From: RYN-230 sp963782185
Lineage (GTDB): Bacteria > Actinomycetota > Actinomycetes > Streptosporangiales > Streptosporangiaceae
Direction of reading: 5' to 3'
Assembly (NCBI GenBank): GCA_963782185.1
Contig: CAWAJB010000027.1
Location: 481,358 to 545,357, forward strand
Length of the DNA stretch: 64,000 nucleotides
Position numbers and translations under genes: made by a program. Below the pieces are notes generated by a model. The model did no database searches. It had not been told where the DNA came from and saw only the letters and a list, made by a program, of their open reading frames with translations. This document shows positions 9,727 through 18,454 of the stretch, one piece after another. Positions within the stretch are counted from its first letter, which is position 1. Every line of letters starts with the position of its first letter.

Positions 9727-9752
9727 GTGGAAAACTCGTTTGCTGTGTTCAT
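9723..9752 (-). CDS. 9-residue leader peptide MNTANEFST
   Basis: A very strong ribosome site (AGGAGGAG) lies 7 bases before the ATG at 9752. The frame codes nine residues and ends in TGA overlapping the next ATG. It most likely couples ribosome entry to the 74-aa membrane protein; an attenuation role is possible but no alternative hairpins were seen. Confidence 0.45.
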   Translation of the reverse strand: MNTANEFST

Positions 9753-9953
9753 GAGGGGTCTCCTCCTAGAGGACCTGGGTCAGCGTAGGAGGCTGCCTGT
9801 CGAACTCGCCGTGCGTCACAAGTCGGCCGCATCGTTTGCTGGAGAGCTTCTGGCTGGGCTTCATGTCATTCGCGACCGTGGCGTCGCTAGATCAAGAGAA
9901 TCGGAGAACGTCCTATTGCGTGCGAGGCCTGCGCTGGGCCGACATAGACCGAA

Positions 9954-9996
9954 ATGCCCGGTAGTCAACTGATTGGGATAGTTGGCTGCCGGGCAT
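9954..9996 (-). terminator. Long inverted repeat, likely bidirectional terminator
   Basis: ATGCCCGG at 9954-9961 pairs with CCGGGCAT at 9989-9996, with further pairing CAACT/AGTTG inside. It lies 28 bp beyond the DUF397 stop and upstream of the leader-peptide unit. Confidence 0.6.
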
Positions 9997-10024
9997 CCCG
10001 AAGCAGGGGTAATAAGACGGTGGG

Positions 10025-10267
10025 TTACGACAATAGGCTGTCGAATTCACCGTTTCGTGCACCATCAAGGAATGCCCGAAACTCAGAGGGTGTATACACC
10101 AGGATGGGGCCATCTGGGTCCTTTGAGTCACGCACGGCAATGTTACCGACGGCCGAGGCGACCTCGACGCACTGGCCGTTGGATGTGCTGCCGTGGGCTT
10201 TTAGCCAAGCGAGACTCTCCCGCTCCGACTCGCTCAGGGTTATCTTCCTGATCTTTGATACGTTCAT
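10025..10267 (-). CDS. DUF397 protein
   Basis: Short DUF397 protein: tryptophan-containing N-terminus (LAWLKAHGSTSNGQCVEV), then the signature VRDSKDPDGP and a C-terminal FRAFLDG helix. DUF397 proteins are encoded next to XRE-DUF5753 regulators across actinomycetes and are thought to act as their partner, in a developmental or toxin-antitoxin-like role. ATG 10267 is preferred (GGGAAG six bases upstream); ATG 10279 is the alternative. It lies 17 bp after the XRE stop, in the same operon, and ends before a terminator hairpin. Confidence 0.85.
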   Translation of the reverse strand: MNVSKIRKITLSESERESLAWLKAHGSTSNGQCVEVASAVGNIAVRDSKDPDGPILVYTPSEFRAFLDGARNGEFDSLLS

Positions 10268-10284
10268 TTTTCTTCCCATTCTAG

Positions 10285-11202
10285 CTAATTTGAGGTAATT
10301 CCTCGTAGAGGATCCTCGGTACGGCTTAACCCGCGACGCCGCGCGTGCTGGCCCTCCCCATAGGTTAATGCAATTGTTTCGGCCAGCGCGATCGACTCTT
10401 CTGGACTCAACGCGATGGTCTCCAACCTGGAGAACAATTTTCTGTATCTCTCCAGGTCGGCTGCGCTCTCGAGATAGATGTTCCCGACAGAGCCTTCGAC
10501 GTAAACAACGTCATTCACGGATTGCTTAGCAAATCCCAAGATGACGAAAGTGCTATCAAGCGCCGGATGTGCCCCAACCTTCAATGGGATGAGTTGAAAT
10601 GTGACCCGGGGGAAGTTGGCAACCTCGATGATTCGTGCTATCTGTGCCCGCATGACCTCGGGGCCGCCGACAGGGCGGTGTAGTGCCCCCTCGTCAAGGA
10701 TGAGATGAAATTCTGGCCCGTCTTCCCGCGTGAGCAGAGCCTGCCGCTTGATCCTGGCCTCTATACGCTGGTCAATCTCAGCGTGGTCAAGAGGCGGCTC
10801 GCCAGCTACGAAGATCGCCCTGGCATAGCCTTCGACTTGAAGCAGGCCGGTGACCACGTCGGTGTTGTAGTCACGGATTGAGGTGGCCTCAGTCTCTAGG
10901 CCGATGTAGGTCGCATACGGCAGCTCGAACTCCTGCCACCAAGCCCGTTGCTTGCCCTCCCTGGCCAAGGCCATGAGCTTCTCGCGCTCGTCAGGATCGG
11001 TGACGCCGTAGACGATGCACAGATCCCGGATGTCGCGAGGGCTAGCGCCTACTCGCCCTGTCTCCAGACGACTGAGCTTGGTCTGTGAGAACAGCGCACG
11101 TTCCGTGACTTCCTCAACACTGAGCCTGCGGTCAACTCGAAGTTGCCGCAGCAAGAAGCCCAACTCTCGTCTCCTGAGCGTTGGATTGACTTCGTTTGCC
11201 AC
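10285..11202 (-). CDS. XRE-family regulator with DUF5753 domain
   Basis: N-terminal helix-turn-helix (RRRELGFLLRQLR ... SVEEVTERALFSQTKLSRLETGR) at about residues 8-65, then the DUF5753 domain (about 95-275) with the typical DYNTDVVTGLLQVEGYARA and FHLILDEGALHRPVGG segments. I start it at GTG 11202, giving a normal N-terminus (ANEVNPTLRRREL); an ATG at 11262 would add 20 residues without family similarity. It is co-transcribed with the DUF397 gene and likely autoregulated from the 11.2-11.6 kb spacer. The locally lower GC suggests acquisition. Confidence 0.88.
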   Translation of the reverse strand: MANEVNPTLRRRELGFLLRQLRVDRRLSVEEVTERALFSQTKLSRLETGRVGASPRDIRDLCIVYGVTDPDEREKLMALAREGKQRAWWQEFELPYATYIGLETEATSIRDYNTDVVTGLLQVEGYARAIFVAGEPPLDHAEIDQRIEARIKRQALLTREDGPEFHLILDEGALHRPVGGPEVMRAQIARIIEVANFPRVTFQLIPLKVGAHPALDSTFVILGFAKQSVNDVVYVEGSVGNIYLESAADLERYRKLFSRLETIALSPEESIALAETIALTYGEGQHARRRGLSRTEDPLRGITSN

Positions 11203-11262
11203 CTCAGTCCCAAACACCTCTCTTACCCGCCCGATTACCACATGAGATGCTGCAATCAGCAT

Positions 11263-11609
11263 ATGCGTTTCGCACTGGAAAACTACTCTTGCGTTCCGCG
11301 ATTTTGCAGTTCACCATCAAAGCATGAGCCACAGGTCGATGGAGGCAAGTTGCCGAAGGTGTCGAAGATTGTCGGCAGCTTTTTCGGCCGTCCGTCGCTC
11401 GTAGCAAGGAGGCAGCGTACGGAGCACCCCAGAGGCGGGACCAAGATTGTCGGCCGTCCGTGGATGCCAGGTCGCATCACAGGACGTACCCAGCACTTGC
11501 GCAAGGGGCCTTGGGCGCCCCTACACGGAGCTGGGCCGGTGTTCCCGCACCGGCCCAGCACTGTCACACCGACCCCCCAGGCTGTAGGGACCATAGGGAT
11601 GTGGCGGAC
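11263..11609. other. Divergent intergenic region with direct repeats
   Basis: Spacer between the leftward XRE gene and the rightward transfer-associated genes. AAGATTGTCGGC occurs twice (11365-11376 and 11443-11454, 78 bp apart), and TCGGCCGTCCGT also recurs. These could be operator sites, perhaps for the XRE protein. No gene seen. Confidence 0.4.
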
Positions 11610-11945
11610 ATGCCCCACGATACCACTTCAACAAATTCGATCAAGCACTGGGACCGGCCGCTGACCTGGGTAAGAGCGGCGATCAACACTCTTACGCGAA
11701 GGCTCTTCGCAGCAGGCGACGCCAAGGCTCGGCAGCACGGCTGGCAGGTCACTTCGACCCAGCACGGCTTCGGCCGGGAGTACCGAGATCCTCGCTTCGA
11801 CACGCTCACGCCATGCCCAGGCTGCCGCGGCCGCGGCGTTCAAATCAGCGGGATCGAATGTCAGAGATGCCGTGGCAGCGGCCGTCTAGTAATCAAGCCC
11901 AAAGACCAACCATCGTCTGACCTGCCGCCTAGGGGTCTGTCGTGA
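11610..11945 (+). CDS. Small zinc-ribbon protein of AICE type
   Basis: 111-aa protein. The first half (WVRAAINTLTRRLFAAGDAKARQHGW ... YRDPRFD, positions about 12-65 in part) precedes a DnaJ-like zinc ribbon with two CxxCxGxG units (CPGCRGRG and CQRCRGSG, about residues 70-95). Similar small proteins sit upstream of FtsK-type transfer genes in actinobacterial integrative and conjugative elements. Start ATG 11610; GTG 11601 in frame is also possible. It overlaps the next gene (GTGA), so the two are coupled. The expected FtsK/TraB translocase gene is missing downstream. Confidence 0.5.
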   Translation: MPHDTTSTNSIKHWDRPLTWVRAAINTLTRRLFAAGDAKARQHGWQVTSTQHGFGREYRDPRFDTLTPCPGCRGRGVQISGIECQRCRGSGRLVIKPKDQPSSDLPPRGLS

Positions 11946-12487
11946 CCGGGGGAGGACGCCGACGTCGTCCCCGTCGAGGAAACTACCTCACTCAGTTGCA
12001 CAGAGACCTTAGGCCGGTTAAGCACCCCAACCTGCTCGTTCTCCTGTGGAGGTGGCGCTGGGAACTGATGCTGGGCATAGGCCTTCCCGCGGAGGTTGCT
12101 GTTCTAGTAATCGGGCTCGGCTGGGCGTGGGCGCTGGCCGTGGTCGGGACCGTTATCGTCACCTTCACGACATGGCCCGCCGCCCGGCTGTGGCTACTTG
12201 ACCATGCGCGCTGCATCATCACCGCGCACCGGATCCGGACAGGTTGCGCCCAGGCCTGGATCCAGACACGGTACGGCAGACTACCCATCATCTTGTTGAC
12301 CACCCCAGAACCGTTTGGTGAGCGGGTGCACATCTGGTGCTCAGCTGGCATTACCAGGGAAGATTTCGAGGAGGCCCACGGAATCCTTCGGTCTGCCTGC
12401 TGGGCTAGCGACGTCCGTGTCACCTCCAGTAGCCGGTACTCGCACGTCGTGATCCTCGATGTGATCCGTTACCAGGACATTTCCTAG
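11942..12487 (+). CDS. Membrane protein associated with AICE transfer genes
   Basis: 181-aa protein: basic N-terminus (GGGRRRRPRRGNY), two adjacent hydrophobic segments at about residues 42-85, then a cytoplasmic domain of about 95 residues. Proteins with this organisation precede the FtsK-like conjugative translocase in actinobacterial AICEs. GTG start coupled to the preceding gene. Directly downstream the sequence becomes integrase debris, so the transfer module is truncated here. Assignment rests on gene order and topology, not on a signature motif. Confidence 0.5.
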   Translation: MTGGGRRRRPRRGNYLTQLHRDLRPVKHPNLLVLLWRWRWELMLGIGLPAEVAVLVIGLGWAWALAVVGTVIVTFTTWPAARLWLLDHARCIITAHRIRTGCAQAWIQTRYGRLPIILLTTPEPFGERVHIWCSAGITREDFEEAHGILRSACWASDVRVTSSSRYSHVVILDVIRYQDIS

Positions 12488-12605
12488 GTGGGCCGGGGCT
12501 GCCACTGCGAAGGCCGCCTTGCGAGCTGCCCGTGCTATTGAGGAAGCGGTCCCCTGAACCTCAGCGCCAGCCGGCCATGGCTGGACCCGCCTCCGACCGG
12601 CCCGC

Positions 12606-12695
12606 CGCCTGCAAATGACCGTCGGTGAGGAACATCCTGCGGAAGTCATGCAAGGTGTAGTGCAGCGGGGCGCCGTCAGGGCTGGTCAGCCCGGT
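12606..12695 (-). pseudogene. Inverted internal fragment of a TnpB-type recombinase
   Basis: Minus-strand translation gives GTGLTSPDGAPLHYTLHDF then RRMFLTDG, matching the box II (HDFRR) region of the complete TnpB at 13310-15814. It is oriented opposite to the adjacent C-terminal fragment, so a local inversion or deletion happened. Confidence 0.6.
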
Positions 12696-12896
12696 GCCGC
12701 CTACCCCGACGAAGCCATCCAGGCCCACCTGGCCTTCCTGGCCCGCCGCCGCGCGCTGCGGCCCACCGAGGAATACCGCACCCCCACCGACGCCGAATGG
12801 CGGCAGGAATTCCTCAGCCACTTCGAACGCCGCAAAGTCGCCACCGGCACCTGCGGGAGAGCGTTCGGCACCCCCTGCATCCACGAGCACTCCTGC
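12696..12896 (+). pseudogene. Tn554 TnpB-type recombinase, C-terminal fragment (left part)
   Basis: Plus-strand translation YPDEAIQAHLAFLARRRA ... EEYRTPTDAEW ... GTPCIHEHSC matches the region just after the catalytic tyrosine of the complete TnpB nearby. It is interrupted at about 12897 by the Tn554-like element and continues at 17149, so both pieces were one gene. Confidence 0.75.
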
Positions 12897-12905
12897 TTCT
12901 CTGAA

Positions 12906-13322
12906 CTAACCGTTTAGATGCTTCTTGTCCGTTTCTGGATCTGGAAGCCCGGCGGCATGGGCGACAGCGCTGACGACGAGGCTCGCGCTGCGCCGGTCGA
13001 TGCCAGGCAAGGTGTCGTTGAGACTGACCGGGGTTCCGCCGGCGATGCTGGCGGCCAGGAGGAGCATCCGGCGTTCCCCTCCGCTGGCCGGAAGTTCGCT
13101 GGCGTGCAGGGCGGCGACGGCGGCTTCCCAGTCAGTGCTGGCGAGCAGGGTGACACCGTCGCTGATGCTGGTGCCGGTGGTGATGAAGCGGCTGGTGAAA
13201 TCCTCGCGGTGCAGCCAGCTGCCGCAGTCGATAAGCAGGCTGGTGCCGGCTTCGAGGGGATGGATGCCGCGGGCGCAGGCGCGCAGCGCGTCGGCGAGCC
13301 GGCGGGAGCTCACTGTGGACAC
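12906..13322 (-). CDS. TnpC-like accessory protein of the Tn554-type element
   Basis: 138-aa protein in the third position of the recombinase trio, starting at GTG 13322 and overlapping the tnpB end by 13 bp. No catalytic motif is visible; it is a compact alpha/beta sequence with a conserved-looking LIDCGSWLHREDF segment. In Tn554 the small third protein (125 aa) biases orientation and frequency of transposition; that role is assigned here by position and size only. The stop codon TAG at 12906-12908 lies about ten bases from the left end. Confidence 0.6.
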   Translation of the reverse strand: MSTVSSRRLADALRACARGIHPLEAGTSLLIDCGSWLHREDFTSRFITTGTSISDGVTLLASTDWEAAVAALHASELPASGGERRMLLLAASIAGGTPVSLNDTLPGIDRRSASLVVSAVAHAAGLPDPETDKKHLNG

Positions 13323-15814
13323 GGGGTTCCTTCCGGTGCGGGCGAGGCAGAGCGGCCGGCGATGTCGGGGAACGCGGGCATGCCGAGGTGGACGGCCTGC
13401 TCGTGGCGTTGCAGGGCCGTGTCGATCTGGGCGAGCTTGTCCTCGGTGCCGGCGAGGCTGACCTTGAGGCCCTCGATCTCGCCGAGCCAGCCTTCACGCT
13501 CGGCCTCGGCGATGCGGTCGTGCAGGTTGTCGCGGATCTCCTCGAGCCGGCCGCGCTGGGCGGGGTCCGGCCTCAGGAGCGAGCACCTGACACAAGCGTG
13601 CTCATGGACGCAGGGTGACGCGAATGCGCGGGCGCAGGTGCCGACCGACACCTTCCGCTTCTCGAAATGGGCGAGGAACGCGTCCCACTCCTCCTCGGTC
13701 GGAGTACGGTATTCCTCGCTGGGCCTGGTCGCGCGGCGGCGTGCGACGAACGCCCGGTGCGCCTCGATCGCCTCGGCTGGGTAGACGGCCTTGTAGCCGA
13801 TCGTGGTGTCGATGTTCTTGTGGCCGCAGATGACCTGGGCGATGTGGGGCGGCAGGCCGCTCATGATGGCGTCGGTCACGAAGATCCTGCGGAAATCGTG
13901 CGGGGAGAACATGAGCGGGTTGCCGGCGGCGTCGGTGAGGCCCGTCGCGGCGAGCGCGCTGATGAGCAGCTTGCGGATCGCGCTTGGGGTGAACGCCCGG
14001 TTCTCGCTGCCGATGGACCGCTGGAACAGCAGCGGCATGGGAGGGTTCCAGACCCGTTCCCGGACGTCGTAGGAGACGGTGAGGGGGACGTCGCCGCCGG
14101 GGCCGCGGAGCCGGCTGATGACCGCTGACAGCACGTCGGCAAGCTCGGGGCTGACCAGGAGAAGCCTTTCCGTATCAGTCTTGCTCGGGGCGATCTGCAG
14201 CAGCGGGACGAGCTCGCCGGTCGTGGGCAGCCGATACTCGGTGATGCCGTGGTGCGTGAGCTCCAGGAGCTCCTCGCAGCGGATGCCGGTCAGCCTCAGG
14301 ACCTCGATCGTGGCGAAGGCCCAGAACGCTTCTTCTTCCTCATAGGACAGGTTGCGGCGCTTGCCGCTGCCGGTGTCCTCGGCCCACACGTGCCTGCCGT
14401 TGGCCTTGGGCGCCACGGCCCTGCGGAGCGTTCCGCCGGTGCCCTCGATGATCTCGCCGGGCGGCGTCGCCAGGGCGGCCTGCAGCCGACGTGCCGTCGC
14501 GGTCTTGCGCTCCGCGGCGGTGCGGGTGAGCACGGGCAGGACGGGCAGCCGCTCGCGGGTCCGCTGGTCCATCCGGGCCTTGCGGCGCCTGAGGTCCTTG
14601 GCCCGGCCGATCTCGGTGTCGCTGACCGGGCCCGGGACCGCCCACTGCGCCCAGCGGGCGGGCTCCTCGGTGGCCCACTGGGCGATGTCCAGATAGAGCG
14701 CCCGCACCCGCAGCAGCTCGTCCCTGGCGTTCAGCCGCGGGCTGGTGACCACAGACTGCTGCCCGTCGGCGCCGGTGACGGTGCGCTTGACGGTCAGCAG
14801 GTCTTCTTTCCACGCGAGGGCGACTTCCGGCGGCAGTCGCAGCGTGCTGATTCCAGGGGACAGGGCCTCGATCCTGGCCCAGAACCGCCCGGCCAGGGAG
14901 GAGGAGATCGCGTCCAGGCTGGCGTAGTCAAGTGCTGGCTGTCGTTCCCGCAGGTAGTCCACGAGCAGGTCGCGGACCGGCTTGCACTGCAGGCGGTAGC
15001 GGCCGACGAGTTCCTCGACGGTCAGCTGCCCCTGGGCCATGCCGAACGCGCGGATCGTGGCCGGGGCGTCGGCGGGGAAGATCCCGAGGGAGCGCAGCCG
15101 CAGGTAGAAGTCGACTTTCCTCTGGCCGCCGCGGGCGTGGACCCGACGCTGGGTGTCGGCGAGTTCCACGCAGTCCCCGACGGTGATGTCGCTGATGATG
15201 CCGCCCTTGCAGGCCAGCAGGGTCGCGATCCTGGTGGCCGCGTGCCGGGCGTCCTCCAGGGACGCTATCGGCCCGGATTCGGCCAGCTCTCTCAGCCGGG
15301 CGAACCCGGCAGGGTCACGCGTCTCGGCCATGACGAGGGCCAGGTACCTGTGGGCCCTGGTCAGCATCCACGCCAGCCCTGGCCGGATCACGTCTCCGCA
15401 GATGAGCATCAGCAGCCCGGATGACAGGTCGTTGTCGTCGCAGGACGATCCCGGGCCGTTCTCCTGCAGCCACCGGGCAGGCAGACGCACCCATGAGCTG
15501 CCCGGGTGGTCCTCGGCCCGCGATGCCTCCCACCGCTGCTGCCAGGTGTCCCCGGGAAAGGAGGACAGCCAGCGCAGCAGCTTGGCCGTCCCGCGCCGCC
15601 GCCCTGCCCGGGTCGGCTTCATCTCCGGGAGGAACGGCGGCGAGGTCAGCCGCAGCAGCACCTCGTTCTCGCCCTGGGCCGTGGCAGGCCACCGTGCCTG
15701 GACGGACCTGGGCGGGAACTGCCTGCGCAGCTGGCTGTTGCGCGGCTGGGCCGGCGACGATGCGCCCGCAGTGCCCGGCTTATTGCGGGCCATGTGCTTC
15801 ACGGCGGCCGTCAT
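13310..15814 (-). CDS. TnpB-like tyrosine recombinase
   Basis: 834-aa tyrosine recombinase, larger than Tn554 TnpB (630 aa). Catalytic landmarks: Arg I in TGIRCEELLEL (about residue 510), HDFRR box (about 638), CGHKNIDTT (about 660) and tyrosine in IGYKAVYP (about 673). After the catalytic domain comes a Cys/His cluster (CARAF ... CVHEHACVRC, about 720-740), probably metal-binding, and a coiled-coil (IRDNLHDRIAEAEREGW). ATG 15814 overlaps the TnpA stop (ATGA). It acts with TnpA in strand exchange. A decayed paralogue flanks the element. Confidence 0.85.
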   Translation of the reverse strand: MTAAVKHMARNKPGTAGASSPAQPRNSQLRRQFPPRSVQARWPATAQGENEVLLRLTSPPFLPEMKPTRAGRRRGTAKLLRWLSSFPGDTWQQRWEASRAEDHPGSSWVRLPARWLQENGPGSSCDDNDLSSGLLMLICGDVIRPGLAWMLTRAHRYLALVMAETRDPAGFARLRELAESGPIASLEDARHAATRIATLLACKGGIISDITVGDCVELADTQRRVHARGGQRKVDFYLRLRSLGIFPADAPATIRAFGMAQGQLTVEELVGRYRLQCKPVRDLLVDYLRERQPALDYASLDAISSSLAGRFWARIEALSPGISTLRLPPEVALAWKEDLLTVKRTVTGADGQQSVVTSPRLNARDELLRVRALYLDIAQWATEEPARWAQWAVPGPVSDTEIGRAKDLRRRKARMDQRTRERLPVLPVLTRTAAERKTATARRLQAALATPPGEIIEGTGGTLRRAVAPKANGRHVWAEDTGSGKRRNLSYEEEEAFWAFATIEVLRLTGIRCEELLELTHHGITEYRLPTTGELVPLLQIAPSKTDTERLLLVSPELADVLSAVISRLRGPGGDVPLTVSYDVRERVWNPPMPLLFQRSIGSENRAFTPSAIRKLLISALAATGLTDAAGNPLMFSPHDFRRIFVTDAIMSGLPPHIAQVICGHKNIDTTIGYKAVYPAEAIEAHRAFVARRRATRPSEEYRTPTEEEWDAFLAHFEKRKVSVGTCARAFASPCVHEHACVRCSLLRPDPAQRGRLEEIRDNLHDRIAEAEREGWLGEIEGLKVSLAGTEDKLAQIDTALQRHEQAVHLGMPAFPDIAGRSASPAPEGTPCPQ

Positions 15815-17070
15815 GACGGCCGCCCGAACAGCACCGACAGCGACTGCGGGTCATAGCCCGGCGCCGGCTGCGGCGGCGGTGCCTCCCGCACCCGGGACTG
15901 GCGGGCGTGGTGCGCGAGCACGCCCTCGATCACCTCGTCCCGGGTGGGCGTGAGGTAAATTTCCGTCGTGGTCAGGTGCGCGTGACCAAGGACCCATTGC
16001 ACGTCGGTCAGGCTGAGCTCGCCGTCACGGGCCATTCTGGACGCCGCACTGTGACGCAGGTCATGGAGTGTCCAGTCCGCTCCGAGCGAGGCGTTGACCC
16101 GCTCGAACATCCGGTGCGCGCCGTGATAGCTCAGCGGCTGGTAAGGACGCCGCAGTGTCCACCAGGCCGGCTGCCGCCGACCGCGGGGAACCCCCAGCCG
16201 CAGCAGCTCCTGCTGATAGAGCCGGTGCCACACGAACGCGTCCGCCGACGCGGGAAGCTGCTGGCTTGCCCGGGTGCCCTTGCGGACCACGCTGATCAGC
16301 TGCTCGCCGGGCAGGAAGTCGCACTGGCGCATGCGCAGCAGCTCCGAGGCCCTCGCCCCGGTAGAGATCCAGAACGCGACCAGCGCCCGGTCCCGGTCCG
16401 ACCCCAGCGCCGCGAACAGCCGGTTGAACCAGTCGTCGGGGATCGCCCGCGGGATCCGCTTCGGCACGACCGGCCGGTAACGCCCCGTCCGCTCGGGCCT
16501 CCACTCGTCCATCGGGTTGTGATGCGCGTGCGGCGGGCCGCGCCGGCGGGAGGCGTCCAGCGGGAACGGGTTCAGCACCGGCCCGGTCCCGCCGTCTCGG
16601 TGGAAGTCGTAGAACCGGCGCAGCACCGTCTCGCTATGCGCCACCGTGGACGGCGCATACCCGTCACCGGACGCCGGCTTCCCGGTCACCGGGTTCGGCG
16701 ATCCCGCCGCCCGCGAGGACCAGCGAGCCTTCTGCGGCCTGGTCGTCTGCAGCCGGTGCTTGACCGTCAGCTGGATCCAGCAGCTGAAGTCCCGGGCCTC
16801 GACCCGGGACGCCCGGTCCCACTCGACATCGACAGCATCCAGGAACCGCCACCACCGCAGCAGGTCGACCGCATACGACCGCAGCGTCGCCGCCGACCTC
16901 CCGGACGCCAGCAGGTCCCGCAAGAACACCGACACCGGCTCAGCGACCTGCCCATCAGGCCCGACGACACGGTAAGGCTCGCGGTCATCCCCGGTCGCCA
17001 CCAGCCGCCCCGCCCGTGGCACCACTAGCGCCGACAGGTCCCGTCCCTTTTCTTCCCCCGATTCGATCAC
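15811..17070 (-). CDS. TnpA-like tyrosine recombinase
   Basis: 419-aa tyrosine recombinase, first gene of the trio. An N-terminal SAM-like core-binding region (about 40-170; LRSYAVDLLRWWRFLD) precedes the catalytic domain with Arg I in STGARASELLRM (about residue 240), HDLRHSAASR (about 337), GHAHLTTTEIY with tyrosine about 372. Tn554 TnpA is 361 aa. The start at 17070 follows the right end of the element by about 80 bp, where the promoter must lie. Confidence 0.85.
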   Translation of the reverse strand: MIESGEEKGRDLSALVVPRAGRLVATGDDREPYRVVGPDGQVAEPVSVFLRDLLASGRSAATLRSYAVDLLRWWRFLDAVDVEWDRASRVEARDFSCWIQLTVKHRLQTTRPQKARWSSRAAGSPNPVTGKPASGDGYAPSTVAHSETVLRRFYDFHRDGGTGPVLNPFPLDASRRRGPPHAHHNPMDEWRPERTGRYRPVVPKRIPRAIPDDWFNRLFAALGSDRDRALVAFWISTGARASELLRMRQCDFLPGEQLISVVRKGTRASQQLPASADAFVWHRLYQQELLRLGVPRGRRQPAWWTLRRPYQPLSYHGAHRMFERVNASLGADWTLHDLRHSAASRMARDGELSLTDVQWVLGHAHLTTTEIYLTPTRDEVIEGVLAHHARQSRVREAPPPQPAPGYDPQSLSVLFGRPS

Positions 17071-17148
17071 GCAGCCAAGCTAGCCACCTGGCACCGAAAC
17101 CATGCCGTGACCTGCTCAAACGCTCGAGTATGTTCAGTTAACGGGGCC

Positions 17149-17375
17149 TGCGCTGCGCCCTGCACTGGCCAGACCCCGCCCAGCGGCCCCGCATCGCCGA
17201 GATCCGTGACAACCTCACCGCCCGCATCGCCGAAGCCGAACGCGAAGGCTGGCTCGGCGAGGTCGAGGGCCTGAAAGTCAGCCTGGCCGGCGCCGAGGAC
17301 AAGCTCGTCCAGATCGACCGCCGCTCCCACCGCACCGCCCACCTCGGCATACCCGCCGCTCCCCACACATCCTGA
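17149..17375 (+). pseudogene. Tn554 TnpB-type recombinase, C-terminal fragment (right part)
   Basis: Continuation of the fragment ending at 12896: LRCALHWPDPAQR, then IRDNLTARIAEAEREGW, GEVEGLKVSLAG and EDKLVQID match the coiled-coil end of the complete TnpB almost residue for residue. Together the two pieces show the insertion point of the Tn554-like element inside the Cys/His cluster. Confidence 0.75.
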
Positions 17376-17394
17376 ACAGCAAAGTCCGGTTTGA

Positions 17395-17859
17395 CTACTC
17401 ACACCCAATTTGTCCAAGTTCAGAGAATGCCGCGTGGCGGAAGTCAGCGAGTGAGTGCCTAATCCGGCGGCCAAGGCTGGAGGGCTTGCCGATCTCCCAC
17501 TCGTGGCCAAACGGGTCGACTACCCGCCCCAGCCGCCACCCGTGTTCCTCGCCAACCGGCGATTTCTCCGCGGCGCCGACCCGGACCGCGCGGTCAGCTA
17601 CAGCCTCCGGATCCTCGGCCACGAGCAAGGTCCGGCCGGTGGCACCGCCGATCGCAGGCGGGCTGAACCGCCCGATGTCCGGGCCGGCCGAGGCAACCCA
17701 GAACGCGGCCTCGCCGATGGACAGCTGCGCCACTTTGTCGTCGCCCTCGCCGCCGCGATGAACCACCGTGGCCCGGGACGCCTCCACGTAGAAGTCCACC
17801 GCCTGACTTGCCCGGTCAACCCACAGCTGAGGCTCGATCCTCGTAACAGGCCAACCATG
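17395..17859 (-). pseudogene. VOC (glyoxalase/PhnB-like) protein, 5' end unclear
   Basis: The vicinal-oxygen-chelate fold is recognisable from RIEPQLWVDRASQAVDFY to VVDPFGHEWEIGKP (about 115 residues), the layout of PhnB/glyoxalase-type proteins. The usual histidine/glutamate positions are only partly conserved. There is no ATG or GTG in frame just before the domain; the frame is open much further upstream but without homology, so the natural 5' end appears lost. The C-terminal tail (LGRRIRHSLADF...) is longer than normal. Probably a remnant. Confidence 0.55.
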
Positions 17860-18454
17860 CCAGCACGGACCGGCACTGGGAAGGAACCGGACACAGCCCG
17901 CCCGAAACGCCCGCTTATAGCCGCGAGCCGAGTAGACGGAACACCGTTGGCGCCAGTTCTGAGCAGACGTTTGCATCCTCCATGGACAGTGCGCGGCTAT
18001 GCGCGCCGAGGTGGTGACGACGTCCAGGTCCCCCGCGCCCGGCGGTTGGTCAGGCCTCCAGCCCTGTCCCCGGCCGTGTGCCGCTCGTACTGCCCGGACC
18101 GCACCGGCGGGCCGCTGGCCGCCGGTGCCGTTCGGGACGCGGGCCAGCCTGGTGACGAACTGCGGGGGGGCTCCGGGCACAGCCCTATCTCGTCCTGGTC
18201 GTCCCGCCCGCTGACCGAGGTGCCGTGCACGCCGGAGCGGACTTGTACCCGCAGGCGCGTGGGAGCCCGGTACGGGATGACACAGATGCCGCCGTGATGG
18301 GGTGAGGCTGCCCGCGGGCGGGCCGCGGCGCACTGTTCGGCGTACCCGGTTCGGGGTAATGAGGGTATAACGGCTGGTCTGTGGTATCTGCCGTCCGCCA
18401 CGCGGAGGGAGCAGCCACAGCCCGGAATCCAGCACAAGGCCGAGAGGGAAGACG
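17860..18454. other. Non-coding stretch
   Basis: About 600 bp without a recognisable gene, repeat or RNA. The last part (18300-18450) should hold the promoter of the SGNH hydrolase; GGTATAACGG at about 18364 is a possible -10 region. Confidence 0.4.

Larger units (their letters stand above)
12897..17148 (-). mobile_element. Tn554-like transposon with three overlapping genes
   Basis: Three minus-strand genes with overlapping ends encode a 419-aa and an 834-aa tyrosine recombinase and a 138-aa accessory protein, the tnpA-tnpB-tnpC plan of Tn554. The boundaries follow from the split of a paralogous tnpB: its frame stops at 12896 and resumes at 17149. The left end carries CTGAACTAACCGTTTAG and the right end GTTCAGTTAACGG, short related palindromic sequences. 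No long terminal inverted repeats are visible, as expected for this family. All three genes appear intact. Confidence 0.78.

Noticed and set aside
14249..15424. Plus-strand 391-codon frame inside tnpB
   Set aside because: Antisense shadow; no start site or family similarity.
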